From: Legionella brunensis
Lineage (GTDB): Bacteria; Pseudomonadota; Gammaproteobacteria; Legionellales; Legionellaceae
Length of the DNA stretch: 64,000 nucleotides
Direction: 5' to 3'
Assembly: GCF_001467025.1 (NCBI RefSeq)
Contig: NZ_LNXV01000011.1
Coordinates: forward strand, 149,104 to 213,103
Shown: one piece after another, positions 1 through 8,197 of the stretch
Layout of the letters: the number at the start of each line of letters is the position of its first letter
Numbering within the stretch: position 1 is the first letter of the stretch
The notes under the pieces: generated by a model
Databases searched by the model: none
What the model was told of the DNA's origin: nothing
The model's input: only the letters and a program-made list of their open reading frames with translations
Translations under genes and position numbers: made by a program

Positions 1-1
1 A

Positions 2-622
2 GTTGAGTTAGGCGATATCAAAGTACAAGCCTGCTATCTTCATTGTATTGATTCTGTGGTAGGCGGTCCAACTGACCGGTTGCGATATTTAACTAAAGAC
101 AGGAATAGCCATAAAAAAACACCAATCAATTTAGAAGTTCATAATTATTTGTCTAATACAGGCAATCTTAACCTATGGGAGCATATGCTAAAATACCTTC
201 CTGAAAAATATCAAGTGAATATGCCATTTTTTAGCGCAGTTATCGATAATACTAAGAACATAACCTATTCTGTTCATGAAAAAGAGTATACCCATCGCTC
301 AAATAGCTGGTTATTTCCTGCATCACATGAGGCGTTAGCTGGAAGACCCAGAAATCAAATTGAACAATGGTCGGGAGATATTGTTCTTGCTGATATTATT
401 CGTAACTTGGCAGAGCTTTCTTTTAAGCTCAATGAAAATTGGGCAAAAAAAATGCTACAAAAAGGACAGATTGCATTAGAGAAATTACGTCAATACAATA
501 TTAATTTGGGAAGTTGCAGAAAATATTTAGATTTTGATGACATTACAACTACTCTTTTTGGTAGGGACTCAACAAAAGATGATCACATTCACTCATTTCT
601 GGATATAAGAAATTTTAGTTAA
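2..622 (+). CDS. hypothetical protein, 5' end outside the window
   Basis: The reading frame is open from base 2 to the TAA at 620-622, so the visible 206 codons are the C-terminal part of a larger protein. A GTG at 56 is available, but the frame continues upstream of it without a stop, so I treat that codon as internal. The visible part is soluble, rich in Asn, Lys and Leu, with no membrane segment, signal peptide or motif I recognise; it begins VELGDIKVQACYLHC and ends HSFLDIRNFS. It converges on the small zinc-ribbon gene with an 18-base gap and no clear terminator. It could be a species-specific or secreted protein, but no function can be given. Confidence 0.7.
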   Translation, partial: VELGDIKVQACYLHCIDSVVGGPTDRLRYLTKDRNSHKKTPINLEVHNYLSNTGNLNLWEHMLKYLPEKYQVNMPFFSAVIDNTKNITYSVHEKEYTHRSNSWLFPASHEALAGRPRNQIEQWSGDIVLADIIRNLAELSFKLNENWAKKMLQKGQIALEKLRQYNINLGSCRKYLDFDDITTTLFGRDSTKDDHIHSFLDIRNFS

Positions 623-640
623 CTGGCCAGACATCAGTGC

Positions 641-883
641 TCACTTAGCTTTATTTCGCTGGATTAATTGTTTTACCTCAAAATAAATAACCATTAAGAA
701 ATCACACAACGCAAATGGCCATTCTCCAAAGGTACTTAAAAAATTGGCATAACCACCTAATTGTAATAACCTTTCATGGCATTCGCTGCAAAAATAAACT
801 TTAACAGAAGAACTACTTAACTGACTCACAATTTCTATCTTTGGCGTTGCGCGAGCACCACATTTTTTACAAAAAAATTTCAT
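641..883 (-). CDS. small zinc-ribbon-like protein
   Basis: An 80-residue protein with two Cys-x-x-Cys pairs, CKKC at residues 5-8 and CSEC at 32-35, about 23 residues apart, which is the spacing of a four-Cys zinc ribbon. The remainder has a hydrophobic stretch (about residues 55-70) and a basic C-terminus. The pattern recalls small Ogr/Delta-type or transcript-associated zinc fingers, but similarity is too weak for a name. The gene stands alone, convergent with the partial gene on its left and divergent from the antiporter on its right. Real coding status is likely because of the ordered Cys pairs; function is unknown. Confidence 0.6.
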   Translation of the reverse strand: MKFFCKKCGARATPKIEIVSQLSSSSVKVYFCSECHERLLQLGGYANFLSTFGEWPFALCDFLMVIYFEVKQLIQRNKAK

Positions 884-1036
884 AGATAAACTTTAATAGT
901 AGATATAGAAGTATAAGATAACCTAATTTAAAGTCTAAATAGTCATAAATTCTAGAAGCGATACTGAACCCTAAAACAACCCAGCTTATAAAATAAAAGT
1001 TGCTATATGTCGTCAGAGCTATTAATTTTGTAACTT

Positions 1037-1055
1037 AATACATTACGTAAGTATT
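1037..1055. promoter_or_regulatory. near-perfect palindrome upstream of the antiporter gene
   Basis: AATAC-A-TTACGTAA-GTATT is an inverted repeat with one unpaired base, centred on TTACGTAA. It ends 15 bases before the ATG at 1071 and abuts the GGGG that could serve as ribosome binding site. It could be a dimeric-repressor operator or an RNA hairpin at the start of translation. No regulator is identified. Confidence 0.35.
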
Positions 1056-1070
1056 GGGGTACTACAAATT

Positions 1071-2735
1071 ATGGATAATGTCTTAATTTGTCTGATGTTT
1101 TTATTTTTACTTGTTATTTCAGATATGATTAGGCGATTAATCCCCTCCTTACCTGCACCTTTAATTCAAATCGTCATTGGGATATTAATTGGGCTTCTTT
1201 TTCCTGGCTCACACGTAGGATTTAATCCTGAACTTTTTATGCTTTTATTTATTCCTCCCTTATTGTTTATTGATAGTTGGCGTTTTCCTAAACGCGAATT
1301 TTTATCCAATACCAGGCCTATTATTATGCTATCAATTGGTTTGGTATTTTTTACAGTCATTGGAATGGGCTATTTAATTCATTGGTTAATTCCTTTAATA
1401 CCTTTACCCGCTTCATTTGCCCTAGCAGCAGCTCTCTCACCCACCGATGCCGTAGCCTTACGCTCCTTAGCAACCAAGTCGCAAATGCCTGAACGGATTA
1501 TTTACATTTTGCAAGGAGAGGCGCTCTTAAACGATGCCTCTGGCCTTGTCTCATTTAAATTTGCTGTTGCAGCAATGCTTACTGGCGTCTTTTCATTAAC
1601 CGAGGCTGTGTACAGTCTTTTTTTAATCGGCTTAGAAGGACTTGCGATAGGAGTATGCCTTACTTATGTATTCATTATTCTTTTAGGACGACTCAGTATT
1701 AAAAGTACCCAAGAAACTACTACAGAAAATCTTTTATTAATTCTTTTACCTTTTACTGCTTATCTCATTGCCGAAAAATTGGGGGGATCAGGAATTTTAG
1801 CTGCTGTCGCTGCCGGATTTACTATTGATCAGGCAGGATTTTTAGACAGAACGCTCGCCACAATGAGAATTGAAGGCCATTTTATTAGAGGTATGATTGA
1901 AGCCACTTTAAATGGTGCCATATTTATCCTTTTAGGAATTTACACTGCCAACTCTCTGGATTTATTAGCGCATACTGGCAGTAATTTACCTCATTGTGCC
2001 GGCATTGTTGTGATTATAACTTTCTCACTCTTCGCTTTGCGCTTTCTATGGATCTATTTAACACTCCCCCTTGAAGTACTTCTTGCACGCTACCGTCATA
2101 AAACCTGGCGACGTCCTCATCTAAAAGTAATTACAGCGATTTCCCTAGGGGGGGTTCGCGGAGCAATAGCTTTGGCTGCAATTTTATCTCTCCCAACACT
2201 GATGCCAGATGGCATGCCTTTCCCAGGACATGATCTATTAATAACCATTGCTGTGGGTGTCGTTCTTTGTTCTTTACTAGTGAGTATGATAGCTCTGCCT
2301 TTAATCTTGCCAGGATTAAAAAACTTAATTGTCGCACCTCCCTACGACGAAGAAAAAGATGCCATTATTGCAGCTGTTGGAGCAGGAATTAAAGCAATTG
2401 AAAAACGCATGAAAAAGCTTTGTGAGACGTTGGATGAACATGAAGCTGATATTTGCAAACAAGTAGGAAACACCATTTTGGCGGCTCTAAATCAATTTTT
2501 AGCCTCCAATATTGAGGTGGAGACAGAAAGCAGCAGTTCAAATAAATTGTCTTTAGAAATTGAACAGGAGCTTAGGTTAGCAGGTTTAGAAGGTGCCCGT
2601 CAGGAATTACGCGTTTTAAGAAAAAGCGGAAAAATAAATGATACAACTATGATGATACTTATTAGCCGACTCGACTTAAGGCAAGTCTCTTTAGCTAACA
2701 ATAGAAATCTTAACACCAAACTCACTAAACCTTAA
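1071..2735 (+). CDS. Na+/H+ antiporter, CPA1 (NhaP/YjcE-like) family
   Basis: A 554-residue inner-membrane protein with about 12 hydrophobic segments up to residue ~415, followed by a cytoplasmic tail of ~130 residues with helical, charged character. The family core motifs are visible: SPTDAVA near residue 124 and GEALLNDASGL near 149, the acidic residues of which bind and exchange cations for protons. Proteins of this family export Na+ (or K+) against proton influx for pH and salt homeostasis. The gene has its own upstream region and a 107-base gap to the GST gene, so it is probably a separate unit. Exact ion specificity cannot be read from the sequence. Confidence 0.9.
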   Translation: MDNVLICLMFLFLLVISDMIRRLIPSLPAPLIQIVIGILIGLLFPGSHVGFNPELFMLLFIPPLLFIDSWRFPKREFLSNTRPIIMLSIGLVFFTVIGMGYLIHWLIPLIPLPASFALAAALSPTDAVALRSLATKSQMPERIIYILQGEALLNDASGLVSFKFAVAAMLTGVFSLTEAVYSLFLIGLEGLAIGVCLTYVFIILLGRLSIKSTQETTTENLLLILLPFTAYLIAEKLGGSGILAAVAAGFTIDQAGFLDRTLATMRIEGHFIRGMIEATLNGAIFILLGIYTANSLDLLAHTGSNLPHCAGIVVIITFSLFALRFLWIYLTLPLEVLLARYRHKTWRRPHLKVITAISLGGVRGAIALAAILSLPTLMPDGMPFPGHDLLITIAVGVVLCSLLVSMIALPLILPGLKNLIVAPPYDEEKDAIIAAVGAGIKAIEKRMKKLCETLDEHEADICKQVGNTILAALNQFLASNIEVETESSSSNKLSLEIEQELRLAGLEGARQELRVLRKSGKINDTTMMILISRLDLRQVSLANNRNLNTKLTKP

Positions 2736-2842
2736 ACTCTTGCGAGTGAAAATCTCCCTAAACATTCTCATTACTAACTCTTGTATTAGCAACCCCAAAT
2801 GAGGTAAAAATGATGAGCCAACTAACGTCATAAGGGATTACC

Positions 2843-3454
2843 ATGAAACTATTTTATACAAAGGGAGCATGCTCATTGGCCGTGCGTATTGTTATCAATG
2901 AAATTGGCATTAATTGTGATTATGAATCAGTCAATTTAAAAACTCAAAGAACTGAAAACGAACAAGACTTTCTAAGAATTAATCCTAAAGGTGCTGTCCC
3001 TACTCTTCAGTTAGAGAATGGCCAATATCTCACTGAAAATGCTGTTATTCAACAATATCTTGCTGATAAATTCCAAGCAAGAGAGTTATTACCACCTATC
3101 GGTGATTTTAAGCGTTATCGTATTCTCGAGTGTTTAAATTTTATAACCACAGAATTACATAAGAATTTTGGCAGTTTGTTTAATCCCAATATTCCTCAAG
3201 AGATAAAAGACAAGATCTATATAGGACTTATCAAAACCAAATTAGCTTATATTGATAAGCAACTAAAACATCAATACCTCATGGGTGAACATTTTACTTT
3301 ACCAGATGCGTATATGTTCGTCATACTTCTGTGGGCAATGAATTTTAAAATAGATATTAAACAATGGGATCATCTACCGCGGTATTTTGCAACCCTGAAG
3401 AAAAGACCATCCATTGTAAAATCGCTTAAAGAAGAAGCTCTAGAGCTTGCTTGA
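2843..3454 (+). CDS. gst: glutathione S-transferase, beta-class-like
   Basis: A 203-residue cytosolic protein with an N-terminal thioredoxin-like domain (residues 1-80) and an all-helical C-terminal domain. KGACSLAVRI near residue 7 holds the Cys-Ser pair typical of bacterial beta-class GSTs, and NPKGAVPTLQL with the cis-Pro followed by LTENAVIQQYLAD is the glutathione-binding region. Such enzymes conjugate glutathione to electrophiles or carry out thiol exchange in stress defence. The start is supported by AAGGGAT six bases upstream of the ATG. A terminator hairpin follows. Physiological substrate unknown. Confidence 0.9.
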   Translation: MKLFYTKGACSLAVRIVINEIGINCDYESVNLKTQRTENEQDFLRINPKGAVPTLQLENGQYLTENAVIQQYLADKFQARELLPPIGDFKRYRILECLNFITTELHKNFGSLFNPNIPQEIKDKIYIGLIKTKLAYIDKQLKHQYLMGEHFTLPDAYMFVILLWAMNFKIDIKQWDHLPRYFATLKKRPSIVKSLKEEALELA

Positions 3455-3471
3455 GTTTTTGAGTCAACTTA

Positions 3472-3503
3472 ACTATAGCCTCGATAAGTCTCAAGGCTAT
3501 AGT
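3472..3503. terminator. bidirectional hairpin between gst and the stress protein gene
   Basis: ACTATAGCCT and AGGCTATAGT form a 10-bp perfect stem with a 12-base loop, followed by a T-rich TCTTCTCT on the plus strand. It lies between two convergent genes, as expected for a shared intrinsic terminator. Confidence 0.65.
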
Positions 3504-3571
3504 CTTCTCTGGGTTATCTACAAATCCTGTTTGCTACTAACTATTGAGTAATAGCAATATAGGATTACAAA

Positions 3572-4000
3572 TTAGTCAACCTTTGGACGAACAATCAAAA
3601 CATCACACTCGGCACCATGCAAAATAGCATTAGCGGTTGAGCCTAATAATAAAGCAAGTCCATGCTTACCATGACTTCCCGTCACAATTAGATCAATTTT
3701 CTTTTCTTGAGCCACACGCAAAATTTCATTCTTGGTAGAACCAAACTCAATCATGCAATGTGCACTGTCAACACCAAGCTTTCTAGCTAAAGCTGACAGC
3801 TCTTTTTCTGCTTGTTCACGAATTGAAACTTCTACTTCAGCAAATCCGGCAAAGCCAGGGTAAGCATATGCTGGAATTGGCTCCACGACATGGACTAATA
3901 GTAGGTCAGCACCGTTTTCATCAGCAATTTTTTTTGCTTTATGAGCTGCTTTTATTCCCACCTCATCAAAATCTGTCGCGAATAAGACCCTTTTATACAT
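3572..4000 (-). CDS. universal stress protein, UspA family
   Basis: A single-domain 142-residue Usp protein. It starts MYKRVLFATDFDE, the first beta strand with the conserved Asp, and contains GSHGKHGLALLLGSTA, the G-x2-G-x9-G-S/T signature of ATP-binding Usp proteins. A strong SD (AGGAGAGA, read on the minus strand) precedes the ATG. Such proteins are small cytoplasmic dimers induced by starvation and stress, often abundant in transmissive-phase Legionella; the individual role of this one is not evident. It is monocistronic, convergent with gst and divergent from the riboswitch-controlled transporter. Confidence 0.92.
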   Translation of the reverse strand: MYKRVLFATDFDEVGIKAAHKAKKIADENGADLLLVHVVEPIPAYAYPGFAGFAEVEVSIREQAEKELSALARKLGVDSAHCMIEFGSTKNEILRVAQEKKIDLIVTGSHGKHGLALLLGSTANAILHGAECDVLIVRPKVD

Positions 4001-4119
4001 GATTCTCTCTCCTTGGCTACGCTAATTCTTATATTAGTAGAAATTTTTAATTTCCATGGAAATCAGTTTACTATAAAATTTGCTTATCTTAAATTCAAAA
4101 TGCCAGAATTAAAGAAACT

Positions 4120-4266
4120 GAGAAACAGGGGTGCCCTTATTGCTGGATAATTTGATTGTCGACAACTCAAATTGTCTCCTAAAACTGAATTTTCATTCAG
4201 AGTCCATATTTATAAGGGCTGAGAAATACCCATCGAACCTGTCGGGTAATGCCGTCGTAGGGATAA
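4120..4266 (+). promoter_or_regulatory. TPP riboswitch (THI element)
   Basis: The conserved core is clear: GGGGTGCCC at 4129-4136 region, GGGCTGAGAAATACCC at 4216-4231, GAACCTG near 4235 and TAATGCCGTCGTAGGGAT ending at 4264. GCCCTTAT pairs with ATAAGGGC as an extended P2, and about 75 bases between them form a long variable P3 arm, longer than in E. coli thiM. The final AGGGA of the aptamer is also the likely Shine-Dalgarno of the next gene, six bases before its ATG, so thiamin pyrophosphate binding would be expected to block ribosome access. The P1 closing stem is weak or not obvious to the eye. Confidence 0.93.
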
Positions 4267-4270
4267 TGTG

Positions 4271-4855
4271 ATGTTTTTAGATATCTTAGGGACTGTAACG
4301 TCCTTATTAGCTACTTATTATTTTATTCAACTCAACAATAAAGCATGGCTTAGTAGCCTATTCGCCACCCTAGCAAATAGCTGGTTATATTGGCAAAAAG
4401 GGATTTATGCTGACATGTTGCTTGAATCATTTTATTTTTTAAGCACCTGCTATGGGTGGTATCTTTGGCGTACGTCAACTCAAAAAGAAGTTATAATCAT
4501 TGGCAAACTATCTATAAAACAATGGTTCGTACTTCTAGGACTTATTGCAGGCCTCTTTGTGCTTATCGTAAATCTGCTAGTTACTTTTACTCATTCTGAT
4601 ATTGCCCTATTAGATGCTTTAACAACCTCATTAAGCCTTGGTGCTCAATGGTTGATGTGCTATAAAATAATTGCCACATGGATTCTATGGTTTATTACAG
4701 ACGCTATTTATGCATTCATGTACATTCAGAAGGAAATACCATTTCATAGTTTGTTAATGGTTGTATATACACTGATGGCAATTATTGGTTATCGCACATG
4801 GGCTAAACAGCGAGGCATTCAACTGCTCAGCCGCACGAAATCATGTCTGCAATAG
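4271..4855 (+). CDS. pnuT: PnuC/PnuT-family thiamin transporter
   Basis: A 194-residue membrane protein with about seven hydrophobic segments and the Trp/Tyr-rich PnuC family pattern (WLYWQKGIYADMLLESFYF, YGWYLWR, WILWFITDAIYAFMYI). PnuC proteins mediate facilitated diffusion of unphosphorylated vitamins, which are then trapped by phosphorylation. The TPP riboswitch directly in front indicates thiamin rather than nicotinamide riboside as substrate, hence PnuT. I use the ATG at 4271 because it sits a normal distance from AGGGA; a GTG at 4268 would be too close. No thiamin kinase gene is adjacent. Confidence 0.88.
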   Translation: MFLDILGTVTSLLATYYFIQLNNKAWLSSLFATLANSWLYWQKGIYADMLLESFYFLSTCYGWYLWRTSTQKEVIIIGKLSIKQWFVLLGLIAGLFVLIVNLLVTFTHSDIALLDALTTSLSLGAQWLMCYKIIATWILWFITDAIYAFMYIQKEIPFHSLLMVVYTLMAIIGYRTWAKQRGIQLLSRTKSCLQ

Positions 4856-4895
4856 CAACTCTCTTGACGAGTCTTCATGGCTTATAACTAAGATC

Positions 4896-6425
4896 TTAAC
4901 CTAATGCAGCAAGCCCAGAAGTAGAACGAATCCATGGTTTAAATTGGGTAAGAGCAACAGGCAAATTATTAGCTGCATGCTGCGCTTGCTCAAAACGGCC
5001 ATATTCTCCCAAAGTTAGCACATACCAATTAACTCCTTGCCGCTTTGCCAGGCGAATTTTAGTGTTACTGTCCAAGTGATGCAGATTTATAAAACGTTTA
5101 ATATCTGCAAGATTCTGGCTAGCTAATATTTGAACCGTAAATTGGCCTTGTTGCATTATAGTAGGAGTTGTCTCTAGAGCTATCGTGCTAACTTCCGCAT
5201 TAAAAGCTGGTTGAGACATCGGTTTAGGAACATCCCTGGAAGAAACCACACTTCTTTCTAATACAGCAACTTGTTTTATATCCTGATTCACTAGAGTCTT
5301 GGGTATAACAACTACTTTATCCATAACCACCAACGACGGGTCATTATTGTTCTCATCCTCATCTAAAACCACGTCAACAACCCTTTTTAATGGTGGCGGT
5401 TGAAGTGCTTGTTTTATCGCAGCCATCGTAAATGCAGGAATATAACTATCCATTTTTTCGCCATTAAAACTTGGTATTTGGCTAACTAAAGCGGGTTCGT
5501 TATTTTGCATTGCAGGTACCTTGGGCACGAAAGAAGGCAACTTCTGCTCTACAATGACCACTTGGGGCTTTTCTTGATTAACTGGAGGCTTTATTTGTCC
5601 AAACATATCCTGATTTTGCCAAATATAAACCGAAGCTAAAAAAGCTACTGCAACAGTTGCAGTTAAACCAATGTATTTTGAAAAAGAGGATTTCTGTATT
5701 GCTGCAGATTTTAACGACTCTGGACAGAAGTAATTAGTCATTTCCTTATTGATACGGGCAATATTGCCTCCAGTCAGCTGATAAAATTGTTCCAGTCGTT
5801 TATCCGACATAGTTTGATCAATACGTTTCAATGTGGGTAAGCTATTTAGCAGATATGTTTTTGTTTCAGTTTCAGTTAAAGCACCAGGCTCAAAGCGATG
5901 AATCATGCTTCCCAAAGAGTCAGCTTCTAACTTGTTTAAACTTGCTGCTAAAGAAAAATCAGAAATTAAACAAATGTGAAAAAAGCATTGCTCACCTTGT
6001 TGCTTTAGTACAAGCAAAGTCTCTTGCAGAAAAGCATCGGGAACATGCTGTGCATCATCAATAATGAGTAATACATGAGCCTTTCTCTCATTAATTTGTT
6101 GAATGATATTAGCAATAGTAAGTTCAGAATCAGTCCGCAAATGAAACATAGTTGCTAATTGCACCAATAAACTTGCTTGTGTAAATGGAGGAACAGCTTT
6201 TATTACCTGTGATTTAATTTGCGAGTCAAGACCTGCTTGCAGTAATTCGATAAAAGTTGTTTTGCCTCCTCCTGCTTCTGCAAGCACGGCTATCAGCGCA
6301 TTGTTAAATAAAATTAAATGATTAATAAAATCAATTTTTGTAAGCCAAGCCCCTGGTTTAAAAATATTTTTATCAGAGGACTTATTGATTTCCTTATTCT
6401 CTAATTCCTGCGTCACATTTTGCAT
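4896..6425 (-). CDS. damX: DamX-like AAA ATPase with SPOR domain
   Basis: A 509-residue protein with, in order, an ExeA/DamX-like AAA ATPase domain (Walker A AEAGGGKTTF near residue 50, Walker B LLIIDDAQ near 118), one transmembrane segment at about 250-268 (YIGLTATVAVAFLASVYIW), a Pro-rich linker, and a C-terminal SPOR domain from about 425. SPOR domains bind denuded septal glycan strands, so the protein probably acts at the division site in the inner membrane. The order aroK-aroB-damX matches enterobacteria, but dam does not follow. E. coli DamX keeps a less complete ATPase motif; here the P-loop looks intact. It lies two bases after aroB. Confidence 0.85.
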   Translation of the reverse strand: MQNVTQELENKEINKSSDKNIFKPGAWLTKIDFINHLILFNNALIAVLAEAGGGKTTFIELLQAGLDSQIKSQVIKAVPPFTQASLLVQLATMFHLRTDSELTIANIIQQINERKAHVLLIIDDAQHVPDAFLQETLLVLKQQGEQCFFHICLISDFSLAASLNKLEADSLGSMIHRFEPGALTETETKTYLLNSLPTLKRIDQTMSDKRLEQFYQLTGGNIARINKEMTNYFCPESLKSAAIQKSSFSKYIGLTATVAVAFLASVYIWQNQDMFGQIKPPVNQEKPQVVIVEQKLPSFVPKVPAMQNNEPALVSQIPSFNGEKMDSYIPAFTMAAIKQALQPPPLKRVVDVVLDEDENNNDPSLVVMDKVVVIPKTLVNQDIKQVAVLERSVVSSRDVPKPMSQPAFNAEVSTIALETTPTIMQQGQFTVQILASQNLADIKRFINLHHLDSNTKIRLAKRQGVNWYVLTLGEYGRFEQAQHAANNLPVALTQFKPWIRSTSGLAALG

Positions 6426-6427
6426 TA

Positions 6428-7537
6428 TTAATCTCCTTCAACTGCAGCTTCCAGTATTAAGCGCAACAGGTTCTCTGGTACATTGTCTTCAATGTAACAA
6501 TCCCCTACCGCTTTCATTAATATGAAGCGCAAATTTTTATTTTTTATCTTTTTATCCTGCAACATTGCTGACTGCAATTCATCAAGATTGATGTCCTTAG
6601 GAATTCGTCGCGGTAATTTTGCCATTAATAACATTTCATCAATTAAATTGACTGTTTCTGCATTCAGATGAGCATACTGTTGCGATAATAATGCTGCACA
6701 ATAAAGTCCGATTGCTACTGCTTCACCATGCAACCAACGACTATAGTGCGTACATGCCTCAAGTGCATGAGCGAAAGTATGGCCAAGATTCAAAAAAGCC
6801 CGTTGACCTGATTTTTCATATTGATCTTGCTCCACATAACTGGCTTTTATCTGGCAGCAATGACTAATAACAGCAGCCAAATCCTCTGAAAGGGTTGATT
6901 CCATTCCTTCCTTTAGCATATGAAAAACCAGCTTAAAAAACTCTCCACCTGTTAATAATGCGTATTTGATAACCTCAGCTAATCCAGCTCTAAACTCACG
7001 CATTGGCAACGTTTTTAAAGTGTTCAAGTCAATAATTACCGCTGCAGGTTGATAAAAACTTCCAATCATATTTTTTGCTTGAGGGTGATTGATAGCCGTC
7101 TTGCCACCAACAGAAGCATCAACTTGAGCCAACAAGGTGGTTGGAATTTGCACGAATTGCACGCCACGCTGATACGTTGCGGCTGCGAAGCCGGTAATAT
7201 CGCCTATAACACCGCCCCCTAAAGCAATAAGTGTCGTGTCTCTAGAGTGGTGTGTAGCAATTAATTTATCATAAATAGCAAATAGACTTTCCTGATTTTT
7301 GAACTCTTCCCCATCATCAAGAATGACAACGTCACATTGCCTATTTGCAAATGCTCTTTCAAGATAGCTAAGGTAGAGCGATGCTATTTTGTCATTAGTA
7401 ACGATTAGAACCTGCTCGCCTGCCAAATAGCGATTAAGAATTATTGGATCCTGTAAAGCATTATATCCTATAGTGATAGGGTACTCTTGATTTGGTAAAT
7501 GAATTACCAATTCTTTGTAGATCTCAAACTTCGCCAT
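6428..7537 (-). CDS. aroB: 3-dehydroquinate synthase
   Basis: A 369-residue cytosolic NAD+- and metal-dependent enzyme converting DAHP to 3-dehydroquinate, step two of the shikimate pathway. Visible signatures are the NAD-binding [19 protein letters not shown] near residue 105, [19 protein letters not shown] near 132, and metal-ligand regions AEVIKYALL and [12 protein letters not shown] with HGEAVAIG. Length is normal. It overlaps the 3' end of aroK by 14 bases, so the two are translationally linked. Confidence is high because all family motifs are present. Confidence 0.97.
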   Translation of the reverse strand: MAKFEIYKELVIHLPNQEYPITIGYNALQDPIILNRYLAGEQVLIVTNDKIASLYLSYLERAFANRQCDVVILDDGEEFKNQESLFAIYDKLIATHHSRDTTLIALGGGVIGDITGFAAATYQRGVQFVQIPTTLLAQVDASVGGKTAINHPQAKNMIGSFYQPAAVIIDLNTLKTLPMREFRAGLAEVIKYALLTGGEFFKLVFHMLKEGMESTLSEDLAAVISHCCQIKASYVEQDQYEKSGQRAFLNLGHTFAHALEACTHYSRWLHGEAVAIGLYCAALLSQQYAHLNAETVNLIDEMLLMAKLPRRIPKDINLDELQSAMLQDKKIKNKNLRFILMKAVGDCYIEDNVPENLLRLILEAAVEGD

Positions 7538-8051
7538 AGATATATTTGATAATGTTATTAGCTACAGCTTTTACAGTTAACTTGTCCGTTTCAAAGCTGA
7601 TATCAGCAAGCTCATCGTAAAATGGTTCTCTCTCATCGCGAAGCATTTCTAAACGACTTTCTAAATCTTCAGTTTGCAGTAGCGGGCGCTTAGTATCACG
7701 CTTTGTACGCTCATATTGTTGCTGTAAAGATGTTTTTAAATAAATAACGGTTCCTCTTCCAGCTAAAGCATTGCGATTTTCAGGTGTCATAACCACACCA
7801 CCACCCGTGGCGAGTACGATATTCGTTTTTTGTGTTAACTCATCAATCACCTTCTGTTCACGACGACGAAACCCTTCCTCACCTTCAATATCAAATATCC
7901 AAGAGATATCGGCTCCCGCACGCTCTTCAATCACCTCGTCAGAATCATAGAACTCAAGCTTGAGCTCCTTTGCCAAAGTACGGCCTATTGTGCTTTTACC
8001 TGCTCCCATCGGCCCTATTAAAAATATATTTCGTACTTTAACTATGCTCAT
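7524..8051 (-). CDS. aroK: shikimate kinase I
   Basis: A 175-residue P-loop kinase that phosphorylates shikimate at the 3-hydroxyl. Walker [13 protein letters not shown] is at residues 13-24, the shikimate-binding [11 protein letters not shown] follows near 37, RRREQKVI near 62 and ATGGGVV near 80. Length matches the family. It is the first gene of aroK-aroB-damX and follows the pilMNOPQ genes in the same direction after a 146-base gap, the arrangement common in gammaproteobacteria with type IV pili. Confidence 0.97.
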   Translation of the reverse strand: MSIVKVRNIFLIGPMGAGKSTIGRTLAKELKLEFYDSDEVIEERAGADISWIFDIEGEEGFRRREQKVIDELTQKTNIVLATGGGVVMTPENRNALAGRGTVIYLKTSLQQQYERTKRDTKRPLLQTEDLESRLEMLRDEREPFYDELADISFETDKLTVKAVANNIIKYIYGEV

Positions 8052-8076
8052 TTTTAATTACATACCCCTTCAGCTG

Positions 8077-8100
8077 AAATATAAGAAATATCTTATATTT
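8077..8100. repeat. AT-rich inverted repeat between pilQ and aroK
   Basis: AAATATAAGA-AATA-TCTTATATTT is a perfect 10-bp inverted repeat with a four-base loop, lying in the 146-base gap downstream of pilQ and upstream of aroK in the direction of transcription. It has too little GC for a strong intrinsic terminator; an operator or weak mRNA 3' structure is possible. Confidence 0.4.
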
Positions 8101-8197
8101 AGATTAAACATAGTACACTCAAGGAAAACCTTAATGAGTTTTACCTAAGCAACAGCTCTCCTATCGCTGGATATTAGCATACCCTTTATGGATTTAA

